The notes below the pieces were generated by a model, which worked only from the letters and a program-made list of their open reading frames with translations, did not search any database and was not told the origin of the DNA. Below are positions 46,111 to 60,856 of a stretch of 64,000 nt of DNA, piece by piece (the first letter of the stretch is position 1; each line of letters begins with the position of its first letter). The translations under genes and the position numbers were made by a program. The stretch is from an uncultured Porphyromonadaceae bacterium (lineage in GTDB: Bacteria > Bacteroidota > Bacteroidia > Bacteroidales > Muribaculaceae), in assembly GCA_948467675.1 (NCBI GenBank), contig CAOKFI010000004.1:39752-103751 (forward strand). Reading direction: 5' to 3'.

Positions 46111-47967
46111 ATGAAACATTTAATTACCCTCGCACTGGCCGGAGCACTCTGCCCGACTATCGCCAATGCCGACGAAACCGTTCTTCCCGCCGGTATGACT
46201 CCGCTGCTCCCGTCGGGAGTGGAGATCACATCCTCCTATCTGGCTCAGAACATAATGAGCATTACCAAAGATGAGAAACCGCTCGTAGTAGCCGACAACA
46301 ATCTCATATATTTTACCGCCTCATCCGCATCAGCGGGAGAGGAACTTTGGGTAAGCGACGGCACTCCTTCAGGTACCCGCATGGTAAAAGACATAGTGCC
46401 CGGAGCCGACGGTTCCGATCCCAAATGGCTCACTGTCGTAGGCGACAAAGTCTACTTCAGCGCCAACACACCCGAATACGGCGCCGAGCTATGGGTGACA
46501 GACGGGACTGACGAAGGTACCTACATGGTAAAAGACATATATGATGTCGAGGATGGTGTAGGCTCTGCGCCACAGGGTCTGACAAATTTCTACGGGAAAC
46601 TGCTTTTCTTCGCAATGGACGAGGAGAGTGAGGCTATTCCGGTGCGCGATGCCACGATTCCTGAAAAATGGCTCTACATCACCGACGGCACAACCGAAGG
46701 AACCATGCGTATAGCCGAGACCCCCACGCGCCTCGACAATATGGACGGCACCCAGGGCTACATAGTATGCTGCAACGGCAAAGGTCTTTTCGCGGGATAC
46801 GACGAGGAGAACAACGAGACTCTATGGGCAACCGACGGCACAGCCTCAGGCACAGGCCCGCTGCTCAATATCAATCCAAAACCGGGCGATGCCAACCCGT
46901 TTCTGACGGCTCCGGCCACAATAGACCACCTGGTCTCGATCGACGACCGTCTGGTGGCCTTCCGAGCCATAGTCACAGCTGAGCTATATGGCGAAGACAT
47001 GGGCGTAGAGATGTGGATATCCGACGGAACAACAGAAGGAACCAGATTTATCGGCGTCGACATCAACAAGGTAGAGAGCAAAGGAGCTCCAGGCACTTGC
47101 GATTTCCGCCAGACTTATCCCATAGGCAGCCGTGTGTACTTCCGTGCGGCCGACGGAGTGAACGGAGCCGAATCATGGTGCTACGACATAGACCAGCCTG
47201 TGGAAGAAGGAGTCAACCCACGTCTCGTAAAAGAGGTGAGCCACTACAAAAACAAGGTAAGCTACAATGCCCACCCATCCTGTTTCTATCAGTACCAGGG
47301 CTATATCTATGTAGCCACTAACTTCACCTACGAGCGTGAAGAAGACGGCAAAAAGGTATTATGGAACAGCGGCTATCATTCACTCGCACGTTTCAATGAA
47401 AACAATTTCGACGAATTCGAGGGGGCATTGACCTGGGGCGGCTTCGAGATATGGCCCAACACCAACGAAGACGGTCAGGAGTTCTGCCATCAGTTCACTA
47501 CAGTCAACGATATCATGTTCTGGAGCTGCCAGGACGATACCAACAATATGGAACTATGGAAACTCGAGGGCACCAACGGCGTCCCCACCAAAGTGGTAGA
47601 TTTCCCCGATGACGGACAGGTTCACAAGACACGTAATGTGGGCGGCTCTCTGTTTTTCGTAAGCAACGGCCAGAAGCAACTCTACCGCTACAATACCGAC
47701 GGCGCTACCGAAAACCCGCCGGTGACCTCAGTCGAAGGAACCTTTTCGGAATCGGCAGCATACGTAAGCACCAACGGCGATATGCTTACCGTCGAGACAT
47801 CACTGGATGTGTTATCGATCGATGTGGTGTCAATGACCGGTGCCACCCTGCTCCACACATCATCGTCCAACTCGATATCGACAGCAGGCCTCGCACCCGG
47901 CGTCTATGTACTCACCGCCACTATGTCTGACGGCACGCAGCTCCGCCACAAGTTTGCAACACGCTAA
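46111..47967 (+). CDS. Secreted ELWxxDGTxxGT-repeat protein
   Basis: A 618-residue secreted protein (signal peptide 1-20, ANA). It carries at least five copies of the motif (E)LWxxDGTxxGT, each preceded by a Y/F-F-x-A strand: ELWVSDGTPSGT, ELWVTDGTDEGT, WLYITDGTTEGT, TLWATDGTASGT and EMWISDGTTEGT. The repeats are spaced about 45-60 residues, as in beta-propeller-like hyalin-type surface proteins. A C-terminal tail of about 60 residues (ending LAPGVYVLTATMSDG) is sorting-like. The ATG at 46111 gives the signal peptide. Lying just ahead of susC in the PUL, it is a candidate accessory surface binding protein. No enzymatic motif is seen. Confidence 0.7.
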   Translation: MKHLITLALAGALCPTIANADETVLPAGMTPLLPSGVEITSSYLAQNIMSITKDEKPLVVADNNLIYFTASSASAGEELWVSDGTPSGTRMVKDIVPGADGSDPKWLTVVGDKVYFSANTPEYGAELWVTDGTDEGTYMVKDIYDVEDGVGSAPQGLTNFYGKLLFFAMDEESEAIPVRDATIPEKWLYITDGTTEGTMRIAETPTRLDNMDGTQGYIVCCNGKGLFAGYDEENNETLWATDGTASGTGPLLNINPKPGDANPFLTAPATIDHLVSIDDRLVAFRAIVTAELYGEDMGVEMWISDGTTEGTRFIGVDINKVESKGAPGTCDFRQTYPIGSRVYFRAADGVNGAESWCYDIDQPVEEGVNPRLVKEVSHYKNKVSYNAHPSCFYQYQGYIYVATNFTYEREEDGKKVLWNSGYHSLARFNENNFDEFEGALTWGGFEIWPNTNEDGQEFCHQFTTVNDIMFWSCQDDTNNMELWKLEGTNGVPTKVVDFPDDGQVHKTRNVGGSLFFVSNGQKQLYRYNTDGATENPPVTSVEGTFSESAAYVSTNGDMLTVETSLDVLSIDVVSMTGATLLHTSSSNSISTAGLAPGVYVLTATMSDGTQLRHKFATR

Positions 47968-48042
47968 ACCCAAATCAGCTACAGGATCTCCTCTCTCCCT
48001 TATTATTTCGGACTCAACCAACCAACACATCACATTTCCATA

Positions 48043-51000
48043 ATGAAGCAATACACAGTTCTACGGCTGGCAGCCGCTCTGCTTCTTGCGGCTATAACCA
48101 GCACAGTCATGGCCGCCCAAAGCGTCTCAGGCACAGTCTATGACTCAGCCACATCAGAGCCGCTTCCAGGAGCTACCGTATCTGTCAAAGGGACATCCGC
48201 GGTCACGGCTACCGATGCTGACGGCAACTTCACACTGAGAACAGACCGCACCTCCGGCACTATCCAGGTGACATATATAGGATACGTACCGGCCTACAAG
48301 GACTTTAAAGCCGGTGAGCATGTAACCGTCCTGCTGCGCGAAGACAACCGTATGCTGGACGAGGTCGTAGTGATCGGCTACGGTGTCCAACGCAAAAGCG
48401 ATCTTACGGGATCTGTATCGTCGGTAGATCCAGACGATCTGAAGTCCATACCGGCCACTAATGTCATCGCAGCCATGCAGGGAAAAGTCTCCGGCGTAGA
48501 GATAGTGCAGAATTCCGGTGCTCCCGGCGCCTCGAACTCAATACGCATACGCGGCATGGGTACTGTCAATGACAGTGATCCGCTCTATGTGGTCGACGGC
48601 ATCATGATGGACAACATAGACCATATAGCTACGGAAGACATAGCCTCGATCGAAGTGCTTAAAGATGCCGCCTCTGCGGCCATATACGGCTCACGGGCAG
48701 CCAACGGCGTAGTGCTTCTCACCACGAAATCAGGCGAAAAAAGCACAAAACGTCTGAATATATCCGCCAATATCTCAGGAGGATTCATGTCTGTGGCAAA
48801 CGCTCCGTCCATATTGCCGGCAAGCGACTACGCACGCTTCAGCGACTATGTGCACAATGCACACGAATACACTGTCATATCTCTCGACGGACAAATGAAT
48901 CTGACTGAAGCCGCACAGGCAGAGGTAGCCGATGGCTCTGACTGGTGGCAACTCGCCACACGTACGGGATCGACGGGCAAAGCCAGCCTCGCCTTGTCGG
49001 GCGGCGACAAGAACCTCAACTACTACGTAAGCGGCAATTATCTCAAGACAAACGGCATTGTCAGGCAATCTGGCTATGAACGCCTGTCGTTCAACGGTAA
49101 AATAAACGCAAGCCTTGCCGACTGCCTGAAACTCGGCGTGCAGGCCGGATACTCCCGCGAGCAACGCGATGTGGTAAGCGAAGGCACACGCGGTGTCATA
49201 AAATCGGCCATAACCTATAATCCGCTCATGCCCATATACGACCTCGACGGCGGCTATACCTATCTCACACCCGTAGAGAATCTCAGGCGATTAGGCCACT
49301 CGCGTGATATCGACAAAATCACAGGACAGGTCAAACTCGACTGGACCATAATAAAACCGCTTCTGTTCTCGACCCGTGCGAGCTATCTGACAGAGCGCTC
49401 CGACATAGACCGTATGGAACGTAGCCGCAGCAGCGAGGAGGTGATCGGCACCAACTACTTCGACGTAAAGAAAAATCCGGTTACAGCCAACACATTCAGC
49501 TGGGACAATATACTGACATGGATGCCAGAACTGCATCCGGATCACAATCTGACCATAATGGCCGGACAGACAATGGAAATATACCGGCAGAACAGCCTCA
49601 ACTCATCAGGACGCGGATATGGCGGCTATGACGACGAATTCAATTCGCTCGGTTTCGCAGCTTTCGAACAAGCCACCAACAGCGCCACCACGGGCTATAC
49701 CTCGCTCGGTCTTCTGAGCCGTATCAGCTACAACCTTCTAAACCGCTATCTTGTGCAAGTCAATTTCCGTGCCGACGCATCATCTCGTTTTGCGAAAAAG
49801 AACCGATGGGGTTATTTCCCGAGCATATCGGCGGGCTGGCGACTCGATCAGGAACCCTGGCTCAGAGATCAGTCCTGGCTATCGATGCTCAAGATCCGTG
49901 CCGGATGGGGACAACTCGGCAACAACCGTATCCCCAACCTTGCCTGGCTGTCGCTCATATCGTACGGAAAGGAAAACTACATCTACGGCGTGGGCACACC
50001 TTCGCTCAAGCCGGGATATGCACTGACATCATACGGCAATCCCGATATCAAGTGGGAACGTACAGAATCCACAACGGCCGGCATCGACTTCAATATGTTC
50101 GGCAACCGCTTCACATCATCGATAGAATATTTCGTTAAAGATACCAAGGACATGCTGCTCGAAGTGCCTATCGTGTACAGCGCCGGCTGGGCAAGCACGC
50201 CCTGGCAGAATGCTGGCAGCGTGCGCAACCAGGGGTTCGAGATCCAGGCCGGATGGAACGACCGCATAGGCGATTTCGGCTACGGCATATCGGGAAACTT
50301 CAGTCATGTCCGCAACCATGTCACCTCTTTGGGCCAGTATGGCGAGCCTATCCTCGGCGGCAACCTCAAATCGCCTAACAATCTCGGCTATGTGACACGT
50401 ACAGTCCTCAACGCACCGATCGGAGCATTCTACGGCTACATCTGCGACGGAATAATGCAGGAATCAGACTTCGATACTGCCGGAAAACCTCGCATTCCTG
50501 TCAAACAATCGGCATACGCATACAATCCCGGCGACCGCAAATACGTAGACATAAACGGTGACGGAGTGATTGACGACAATGACCTTACGACTATCGGCAA
50601 TCCGCATCCGGACTTCTACTATGCCTTCAATCTGAACCTGTCGTACCGCAATTTCGATCTTCAGATGTTTTTTCAGGGAGTACACGGCAACGAGATATTC
50701 AACGCTTCGAAATATTTCCTCTACTCAAATGTCACCTACAACGGCTCATGGACTTCCGACTATGATTTCTCGAATGTCGCTTCCGACTATTTCCAACGTG
50801 TATACCGCCCGGAAAACGTATCCGGCTACCGTGCCTACTACGGACCCAACCCAGGCGGAGACGTACCTGTCCCGTCAAGCGTAAGTTCCCGCAGCAGCGA
50901 CAACTTCGCCGCCTCCGACTGGTATATAGAGGACGGCAGCTATCTGCGCTGCAAGCAGATACAGCTCACATACACATTCCCGGCCTCACTGACCAAGCGT

Positions 51001-51186
51001 ATGCGCATGCAGTCCGTGAAGGCTTACGCCTCGGTTTCAAATCCGTTTACCATAACCGGTTATTCAGGCATGGATCCGGAGATAGGCAAAACCGTAGGCG
51101 AGGAAGCGAATACCGCCATAGGCATAGATCAGGGCACATACCCCCAGGCCCGGACATGGATGTTCGGAATAATGTTGGACTTCTAA
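48043..51186 (+). CDS. SusC/RagA-family TonB-dependent outer-membrane transporter
   Basis: A 1047-residue outer-membrane receptor. A signal peptide (1-25) is followed by a carboxypeptidase-D-regulatory-like N-terminal domain (about 26-105; SGTVYDSATSEPLPGATV), a TonB box and SusC signature (LDEVVVIGYGVQRKSDLTG, about 106-124), a plug domain (about 115-230; SIRIRGMGTVNDSDPLYVVDG, split in two, and AANGVVLLTTKSG) and a 22-strand barrel. With the SusD partner 9 nt downstream it forms the pedal-bin importer of oligosaccharides or other polymers. The cargo is unknown; the neighbouring hydrolases suggest a phosphorylated galactoside-like ligand. Confidence 0.96.
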   Translation: MKQYTVLRLAAALLLAAITSTVMAAQSVSGTVYDSATSEPLPGATVSVKGTSAVTATDADGNFTLRTDRTSGTIQVTYIGYVPAYKDFKAGEHVTVLLREDNRMLDEVVVIGYGVQRKSDLTGSVSSVDPDDLKSIPATNVIAAMQGKVSGVEIVQNSGAPGASNSIRIRGMGTVNDSDPLYVVDGIMMDNIDHIATEDIASIEVLKDAASAAIYGSRAANGVVLLTTKSGEKSTKRLNISANISGGFMSVANAPSILPASDYARFSDYVHNAHEYTVISLDGQMNLTEAAQAEVADGSDWWQLATRTGSTGKASLALSGGDKNLNYYVSGNYLKTNGIVRQSGYERLSFNGKINASLADCLKLGVQAGYSREQRDVVSEGTRGVIKSAITYNPLMPIYDLDGGYTYLTPVENLRRLGHSRDIDKITGQVKLDWTIIKPLLFSTRASYLTERSDIDRMERSRSSEEVIGTNYFDVKKNPVTANTFSWDNILTWMPELHPDHNLTIMAGQTMEIYRQNSLNSSGRGYGGYDDEFNSLGFAAFEQATNSATTGYTSLGLLSRISYNLLNRYLVQVNFRADASSRFAKKNRWGYFPSISAGWRLDQEPWLRDQSWLSMLKIRAGWGQLGNNRIPNLAWLSLISYGKENYIYGVGTPSLKPGYALTSYGNPDIKWERTESTTAGIDFNMFGNRFTSSIEYFVKDTKDMLLEVPIVYSAGWASTPWQNAGSVRNQGFEIQAGWNDRIGDFGYGISGNFSHVRNHVTSLGQYGEPILGGNLKSPNNLGYVTRTVLNAPIGAFYGYICDGIMQESDFDTAGKPRIPVKQSAYAYNPGDRKYVDINGDGVIDDNDLTTIGNPHPDFYYAFNLNLSYRNFDLQMFFQGVHGNEIFNASKYFLYSNVTYNGSWTSDYDFSNVASDYFQRVYRPENVSGYRAYYGPNPGGDVPVPSSVSSRSSDNFAASDWYIEDGSYLRCKQIQLTYTFPASLTKRMRMQSVKAYASVSNPFTITGYSGMDPEIGKTVGEEANTAIGIDQGTYPQARTWMFGIMLDF

Positions 51187-51195
51187 TCACTCGAC

Positions 51196-52938
51196 ATGAA
51201 AATCATAGACAATATACGTATATCGGCTTTAGCCGCCATCATAGCAGTTTCAGCATCGGGCTGCAGAGACTATTTCGAACCGGAATACACCGGCTACATT
51301 CCGGAAAATAAATTCTACGACAACATCAACTCACTGCGCATGGGACTCAACTCGGTCTACAATGTGGTGCAGAGCAAGAACTATGAGTTCAGCGAACTTC
51401 TGTTCGGCCTCGGAGTGAGCGACGATGCCTGGGCGCATCAGGATGTATCGTCAGGCACAATTCCCGATGTGCTCAACTTCACGTTCGACACGCAGAACGA
51501 ACAGATCCTTACGCGCTACCGCACACAGTATCTCGGCATCAACAAAGCCAACCAGGTGATACGCAATGCCGGCAACATCCAGTTCAAAAACAACGGCAGC
51601 ACCAAAAAGGAACTGCGCGAAGTCTACGGTCAGGCAAAGGTACTGCGCGCCCTGTTCTACTTCAATCTGGTCAAGACATTCGGCGGGGTGCCTATCCAGC
51701 CCGAATGGCAGGAACTCGGCTCGCTGATCGTGCCCCGTTCGACTGTGGAGGAGGTCTATGCCTATATCGAAAAGGATCTGCGCGAGGCAGTGCTTCTGCT
51801 CCGCAAAGGACGCTACCAGCAAGGTGAAGCCGGACAGATCGGCGTTGGCGGCGGTCTCGGTCTGCTGATGAAGGTTCTTCTTTACCAGGCCAGTCCAGGC
51901 ACCGACATACCTGCCGAGGTCAAGGCCGAGAAATGGAAAGAGGCATACGAGATAGGCCGCTATTTCATTGAAGGCGCCGACCTGAGCGTAAACGACCTGC
52001 TGAAGTTCGACGAGCGCTATACCGATACCAAATGGGAGGACTTTGCCTCACAGATGTTTCTTGAGGATAACGTGAGCAAGGAATCTGTACTTTCAGGATC
52101 GGACATCGTGAATCTGCACAAACTCGACGCATTCGACAATATATTCCGTCTTTCCGGTGAATTTTCCATAGAGTCGCTTATCGAGATCAACCATTTCGAT
52201 TTCAGCGGTCTCAGCTCAGATATAGATGAAAGCTGGGGACTGTACAACAATTTCATCCATCAGAACGAATCGGGAGTCTCGCTGTCGCCGGTAGCCACAA
52301 AGGATCTGTACAACACAATGGCCAATGACCCGCGTCTCATGTACACGATAACCGGCCGTATATACAACGAATATTTCTGTCAGGAAGGCACGATCTCCCT
52401 TAAAAGCCATGATGCCGCCGAAGGCTACCTGTTCATGAAGACATTCCTTTTCGCAAGCGAAGGATCGGAAGCCGGCCGTAACTACCGTGTGATGCGTTAT
52501 GCCGAGGCTCTGCTTATCTACGCCGAGATACTTCTGGAAAACCAGGAGCCACGCCGTGCTGTGGACTATGTGAACATGGTGCGCCAGCGCGCCCGCAAGC
52601 TCATAGATCCATCCAATCCGAACGCCAAATACAATCCGGTAAAAGATGCCAACTTCAAAGACGTGTCGTATGCGCCATACGATATAACCCGCGAGGCCAT
52701 ACTCAAAGAGAAGCGCATAGAGATGGCCGGCGAGTGCGACCGGTGGTTCGAAGTATGCCGTTTAGGACAGTCTTATGAGCGGCAGCAGTTCCTGGCCCGC
52801 AACCTTCCTACCGAGGCATCGGGCAAGATCCGTCAGCGCGGCAAGCATTTCAAGAAAGGGATCAATGAACTTTATCCTATCCCGTACAAGGAGGTCTACA
52901 CATCAAACGGTGTGATCAGACAGAACTTCGGCTATTAA
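51196..52938 (+). CDS. SusD/RagB-family surface lipoprotein
   Basis: A 580-residue lipoprotein with SPII signal (ASGC, Cys23), an N-terminal Sus-like helical region (DNINSLRMGLNSVYNVVQ) and the C-terminal RagB/SusD domain (MRYAEALLIYAEILLENQEPRRA; ILKEKRIEMAGECDRWFEVCRLG). It is the lid of the SusC channel and binds the ligand on the cell surface. The gene lies 9 nt after susC, as is usual. SusD size is in the normal range (500-650). Confidence 0.95.
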   Translation: MKIIDNIRISALAAIIAVSASGCRDYFEPEYTGYIPENKFYDNINSLRMGLNSVYNVVQSKNYEFSELLFGLGVSDDAWAHQDVSSGTIPDVLNFTFDTQNEQILTRYRTQYLGINKANQVIRNAGNIQFKNNGSTKKELREVYGQAKVLRALFYFNLVKTFGGVPIQPEWQELGSLIVPRSTVEEVYAYIEKDLREAVLLLRKGRYQQGEAGQIGVGGGLGLLMKVLLYQASPGTDIPAEVKAEKWKEAYEIGRYFIEGADLSVNDLLKFDERYTDTKWEDFASQMFLEDNVSKESVLSGSDIVNLHKLDAFDNIFRLSGEFSIESLIEINHFDFSGLSSDIDESWGLYNNFIHQNESGVSLSPVATKDLYNTMANDPRLMYTITGRIYNEYFCQEGTISLKSHDAAEGYLFMKTFLFASEGSEAGRNYRVMRYAEALLIYAEILLENQEPRRAVDYVNMVRQRARKLIDPSNPNAKYNPVKDANFKDVSYAPYDITREAILKEKRIEMAGECDRWFEVCRLGQSYERQQFLARNLPTEASGKIRQRGKHFKKGINELYPIPYKEVYTSNGVIRQNFGY

Positions 52939-52961
52939 CGACCATATCACATACCATATAC

Positions 52962-54047
52962 ATGAATATCAGACAATATACCATAGGAATAGCATTTGCT
53001 TCCATATTAAGCGGATGCGATTCCAACAGTTACCTCGAGGATCTGTATGTGGCTCCGGAAGCTGCATTCACTACAGACAAAACCGAATATTCGGTTCTTG
53101 AGACCGTACACTTTTCCAATGCCGGCGAAGGCACATCATTCACAGTGTGGCCAGGCAACACCGGACACTGCTACGGAGTAGAGGGCGATACCGGTTTCGC
53201 CACCGGCAATGACGGAACATTCGCATATTCCTACGATGAGCCGGGAGAATATGAAGCCGTATGGGTGGCGTCATCAATAGATTCCGACAAACAGCCTGTA
53301 TTTTCAACAGCAAAAGCCAGGATCTCAGTAGTAGACCGCAACGGAGGTCTGGAGAATTTCGTGATAAGCAATCTCTACCGCATGCGCGAATACGCCGGAA
53401 CCGTCTATTTCAATTCCACCGGCGAGAAAGTGTCGGCCGACACTTTGCTGTGTCCGATTCTGTGGGATGCCTGGCGCTCTGCCAAAGTCAATTCCATACA
53501 GGCTCTTCAGCTCATTGAGTTCGAACTGACATCGTCGACCGCCACTTTCAGCTGGCTTGACAAATCGACAGGCAGTCTCCGCCCCATACGTTCGGGAATA
53601 TCGACATCGCGCATAGTCGACTTCATGGACAACGGCAAACTCGCTGTGCAGAAATTCGTGGTAACGACATCGTCAGGCAACGAGACTTCATATTATGTGG
53701 CTCCGGTGATGATTCCCACATTTACGGATTTCAAGGTCAACGGTGTCAGCGGCACAATAGAGCGCGATATAGCATTCTATAACCGGTATTCCGTAACCGT
53801 GAAACTTCCCTCATCGACCGATCTCACCGCGCTAAAACCGGAATTTACCGTAATGAACGGTGACGCGGCACTTCTTGACGGGACAAACGTCAAAGTCTCC
53901 ATCGGCGGCCAGCCACAGACATCGGGCAGCAGTACTGTGGATTTCACGTCCGGTCAGGCAGTTTACGACATAGAGTACCGTATGGCCGGTGAAAACAATC
54001 TGCATCTCGTGAGAAGTACGGAAGTAACCGTCAACATCGTCCATTAA
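52962..54047 (+). CDS. PUL surface lipoprotein, probable glycan-binding protein
   Basis: A 361-residue lipoprotein (SPII signal, LSGC, Cys19). The mature part opens with a PKD-like domain (about 30-125; VLETVHFSNAGEGTSFTVWPG, split by loops, then YSYDEPGEYEAVWVAS), followed by a beta-rich region of unknown family (about 130-250) and a C-terminal domain (about 255-361) with TFTDFKVNGVSGTIERD, as in DUF5018-type SusE-position proteins. Position directly after susD is where surface glycan-binding proteins are encoded. Binding is inferred; there are no catalytic motifs. Confidence 0.65.
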   Translation: MNIRQYTIGIAFASILSGCDSNSYLEDLYVAPEAAFTTDKTEYSVLETVHFSNAGEGTSFTVWPGNTGHCYGVEGDTGFATGNDGTFAYSYDEPGEYEAVWVASSIDSDKQPVFSTAKARISVVDRNGGLENFVISNLYRMREYAGTVYFNSTGEKVSADTLLCPILWDAWRSAKVNSIQALQLIEFELTSSTATFSWLDKSTGSLRPIRSGISTSRIVDFMDNGKLAVQKFVVTTSSGNETSYYVAPVMIPTFTDFKVNGVSGTIERDIAFYNRYSVTVKLPSSTDLTALKPEFTVMNGDAALLDGTNVKVSIGGQPQTSGSSTVDFTSGQAVYDIEYRMAGENNLHLVRSTEVTVNIVH

Positions 54048-58359
<4,312 letters not shown>

Positions 58360-58363
<4 letters not shown>

Positions 58364-59628
58364 TATCGGCTATAGGAGCACTGATAGGCCTCGGCATAGC
58401 GATTCTGCTTATAAGCAAGCGGGTTCCGGCAGCATACAGTCTGATAGCCGGAGCCATTGCCGGCGGTCTGGCAGGCGGCATGGATCTGACAGCCTGTATC
58501 GCGGCCATGACCGACGGCGTGAAAGACATCACTCCGGCCATACTCCGTATTCTGTCGGCCGGCGTATTGTCAGGGGTCCTCATACAGACTGGCGCGGCTG
58601 AATCCATTTCTACAGCTATCATACGCAAATCAGGACGCGATAATATATACACGGCGCTTGCTCTCGCAGCCATGCTGCTATGTGCCGTAGGAGTATTCAT
58701 CGACGTGGCCGTCATTACCGTAGCTCCAATCGCGCTGTCGGTACACCGGCGCTATGGCCTGTCGCCGCTCAAACTCCTGATGATGATGATCGGCGGAGGA
58801 AAATGCGGAAACATCATATCGCCGAATCCCAACACCATAATCGCCGCTGAAAACTTCGGCGCACCGCTATCGGCGACAATGGCCGCGAATCTGATTCCTG
58901 CCGTAATAGGCCTGATGTTCACCATCATCGCGATAAACAGGATATTTCCCGACAGCAAACGCGAAAATCTCACAGCCGGACTCGCAGAATCGCGGAACAC
59001 GGCAGATGAAACACTGCCTTCGTTCGCATCGGCCATCGCCGGTCCGGCAGTGACCATAATCCTGCTGGCATTACGCCCTGTCGCAGGAATAGCGATCGAT
59101 CCGCTCATTGCTCTTCCTGCAGGAGGTCTAATCGGCATAATAGCAATGAGACGGATACGTACTACACTGTCATGTATAGACTACGGCCTGTCGAAAATGA
59201 TACCCGTAGCAATATTGCTGGTCGGTACAGGAACAATAGCCGGCATTATCAAAGCGTCGTCGATGAAAGATATCCTTATCGACACGCTTTCAGGAAGCGC
59301 CATGGGCGAGACTCTCATAGCGCCCTTGTCGGGAATCCTGATGTCGGCAGCTACGGCATCGACTACCGCCGGAGCCACACTGGCTTCCTCATCATTCGCT
59401 CCGACAGTTCTTGCGTCAGGCATAGCCGGATTATGGGGTGCCGCCATGACCAATGCCGGAGCCACGGTGCTGGATCATCTTCCTCACGGATCATTCTTCC
59501 ACGCTACAGGCGGAGCCATGAATGCCACATTCAAAGAGCGCATGAAACTAATTCCGTACGAGACTGCCATAGGATTTATTCTAACCGTAATGTCAGTAAT
59601 CGCATACGAACTGTTCAAATCTATTTAA
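58360..59628 (+). CDS. GntP-family permease, probable glycerate importer
   Basis: A 422-residue inner-membrane permease of the GntP gluconate/hydroxyacid family. About twelve hydrophobic segments are visible, with GGGKCGNIISPNPNTIIAAENF (shown here in part) matching the family signature GN..SPNPNTI, and ATTAGATLASSSF-like conserved residues in the second half. The ATG at 58360 overlaps the glxK stop by 4 nt; upstream in-frame starts run through glxK. Coupling to glycerate kinase suggests D-glycerate (or a related hydroxy acid) as cargo. Gluconate cannot be excluded by sequence alone. Confidence 0.88.
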
Positions 59629-59653
59629 ATCCATACACTATCATATCCCGCTT

Positions 59654-60829
59654 ATGAAAAAAATTATTGCTTGTATCGCCCTGATAATGTGTATCGGCAT
59701 GGTTCATGCCAACGATACCAGAATACGGTTCACTTGTCTGCCATATCTCCAGAACGTGACCGATACCGAAGCCACCGTTATATGGGCAACCGACCGCGAC
59801 GCTGTGTCGTGGGTCGAGATCGCTCCTGACGATGACAGCCATTTCTATGCCACCGACCGTACGAAGTATTTCGACACCACACTCGGTAAAAAGAATATCG
59901 GCACGCTCCATCACGTAACACTTCACGGCCTGCAGCCAGGCACCGCATACCGGTATCGCGTATATTCCCAAGAGGTAACGAAGAATGTAGAGAAAGACAC
60001 ACGCTACGGATCTATCGCAGCTACCGACGTATACCGGGGGAAACCACTAAAATTCAGCACAATGTCACCTGACAAGCATGGTGTACATTTTGCCGTAGTC
60101 AACGATATCCATGAAAATTCCGGTCGCTATGCAAATCTGATACAGGCTATCGATTCAGCCAAGATCGACTTCATGGTGCTTAACGGCGACATGGTCAACA
60201 ATCTCGACACCATAGCCCAGGCATACAACGGCTTCCTCAACGAATCGTCAAAACTGTTTGCCACATCCAAGCCTTTCTATATGGTACGAGGCAACCATGA
60301 GACACGCGGTACCCAGTCGCAGAAATACATGGATCTGTTTCCGACCGGAACCGGAAACCCATATTATGCGGTACGCTACGGCGATGTGTGCTTCGTGATG
60401 CTCGATGCCGGAGAAGACAAACCTGATTCCGACATAGAGTACTGCGGACTTGCCGCATTCGACAGATACCGTACCGACGAAGCCGAATGGCTGAAGGAGA
60501 CCGTGGGTTCCGAAATGTTTCTGAGCGCACCGATACGAATCGTGTGCATACATGTGCCTCCCGTGGGCAGCAACTGGCACGGTCTGCTCGAAGTGCGCGA
60601 AAAGTTCATTCCGATTCTCGACAGAGCCGGTATCGACCTGATGCTATGCGGTCACATACACCGGCACAGATTTGTCGATTCCGACGAAAGTGGATTCAGC
60701 TTCCCAATTCTAATCAACTCGAATCGCGAAATATTAGATATCTCAGCCGAAAACGGAACTATATCCGTCGATGTGTCTGGCGAAGACGGCACCATCAACA
60801 AACGGTTCAGTTTTCCAGTAAAACGATAA
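59654..60829 (+). CDS. Purple-acid-phosphatase-like secreted metallophosphoesterase
   Basis: A 391-residue secreted enzyme (signal peptide 1-21, VHAN). An Fn3-like N-terminal domain of purple acid phosphatases (about 28-135; LPYLQNVTDTEATVIWAT, GLQPGTAYRYRVYS) precedes a calcineurin-like domain (about 145-380) with the metal ligands NDIHE, NGDMVNN, RGNHETRG, CIHVPP and CGHIHRHRF. It should release phosphate from monoesters in the periplasm or at the surface. It starts 25 nt after the permease gene. This is the third phosphoesterase domain in the locus. Confidence 0.9.
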   Translation: MKKIIACIALIMCIGMVHANDTRIRFTCLPYLQNVTDTEATVIWATDRDAVSWVEIAPDDDSHFYATDRTKYFDTTLGKKNIGTLHHVTLHGLQPGTAYRYRVYSQEVTKNVEKDTRYGSIAATDVYRGKPLKFSTMSPDKHGVHFAVVNDIHENSGRYANLIQAIDSAKIDFMVLNGDMVNNLDTIAQAYNGFLNESSKLFATSKPFYMVRGNHETRGTQSQKYMDLFPTGTGNPYYAVRYGDVCFVMLDAGEDKPDSDIEYCGLAAFDRYRTDEAEWLKETVGSEMFLSAPIRIVCIHVPPVGSNWHGLLEVREKFIPILDRAGIDLMLCGHIHRHRFVDSDESGFSFPILINSNREILDISAENGTISVDVSGEDGTINKRFSFPVKR

Positions 60830-60856
60830 TATCCATTCTCCAATATCCCGACGACG

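Noticed and set aside
60237..60609. Antisense open frames opposite the purple-acid-type phosphatase
   Set aside because: Three overlapping shadows in different frames; the sense gene has complete catalytic motifs.
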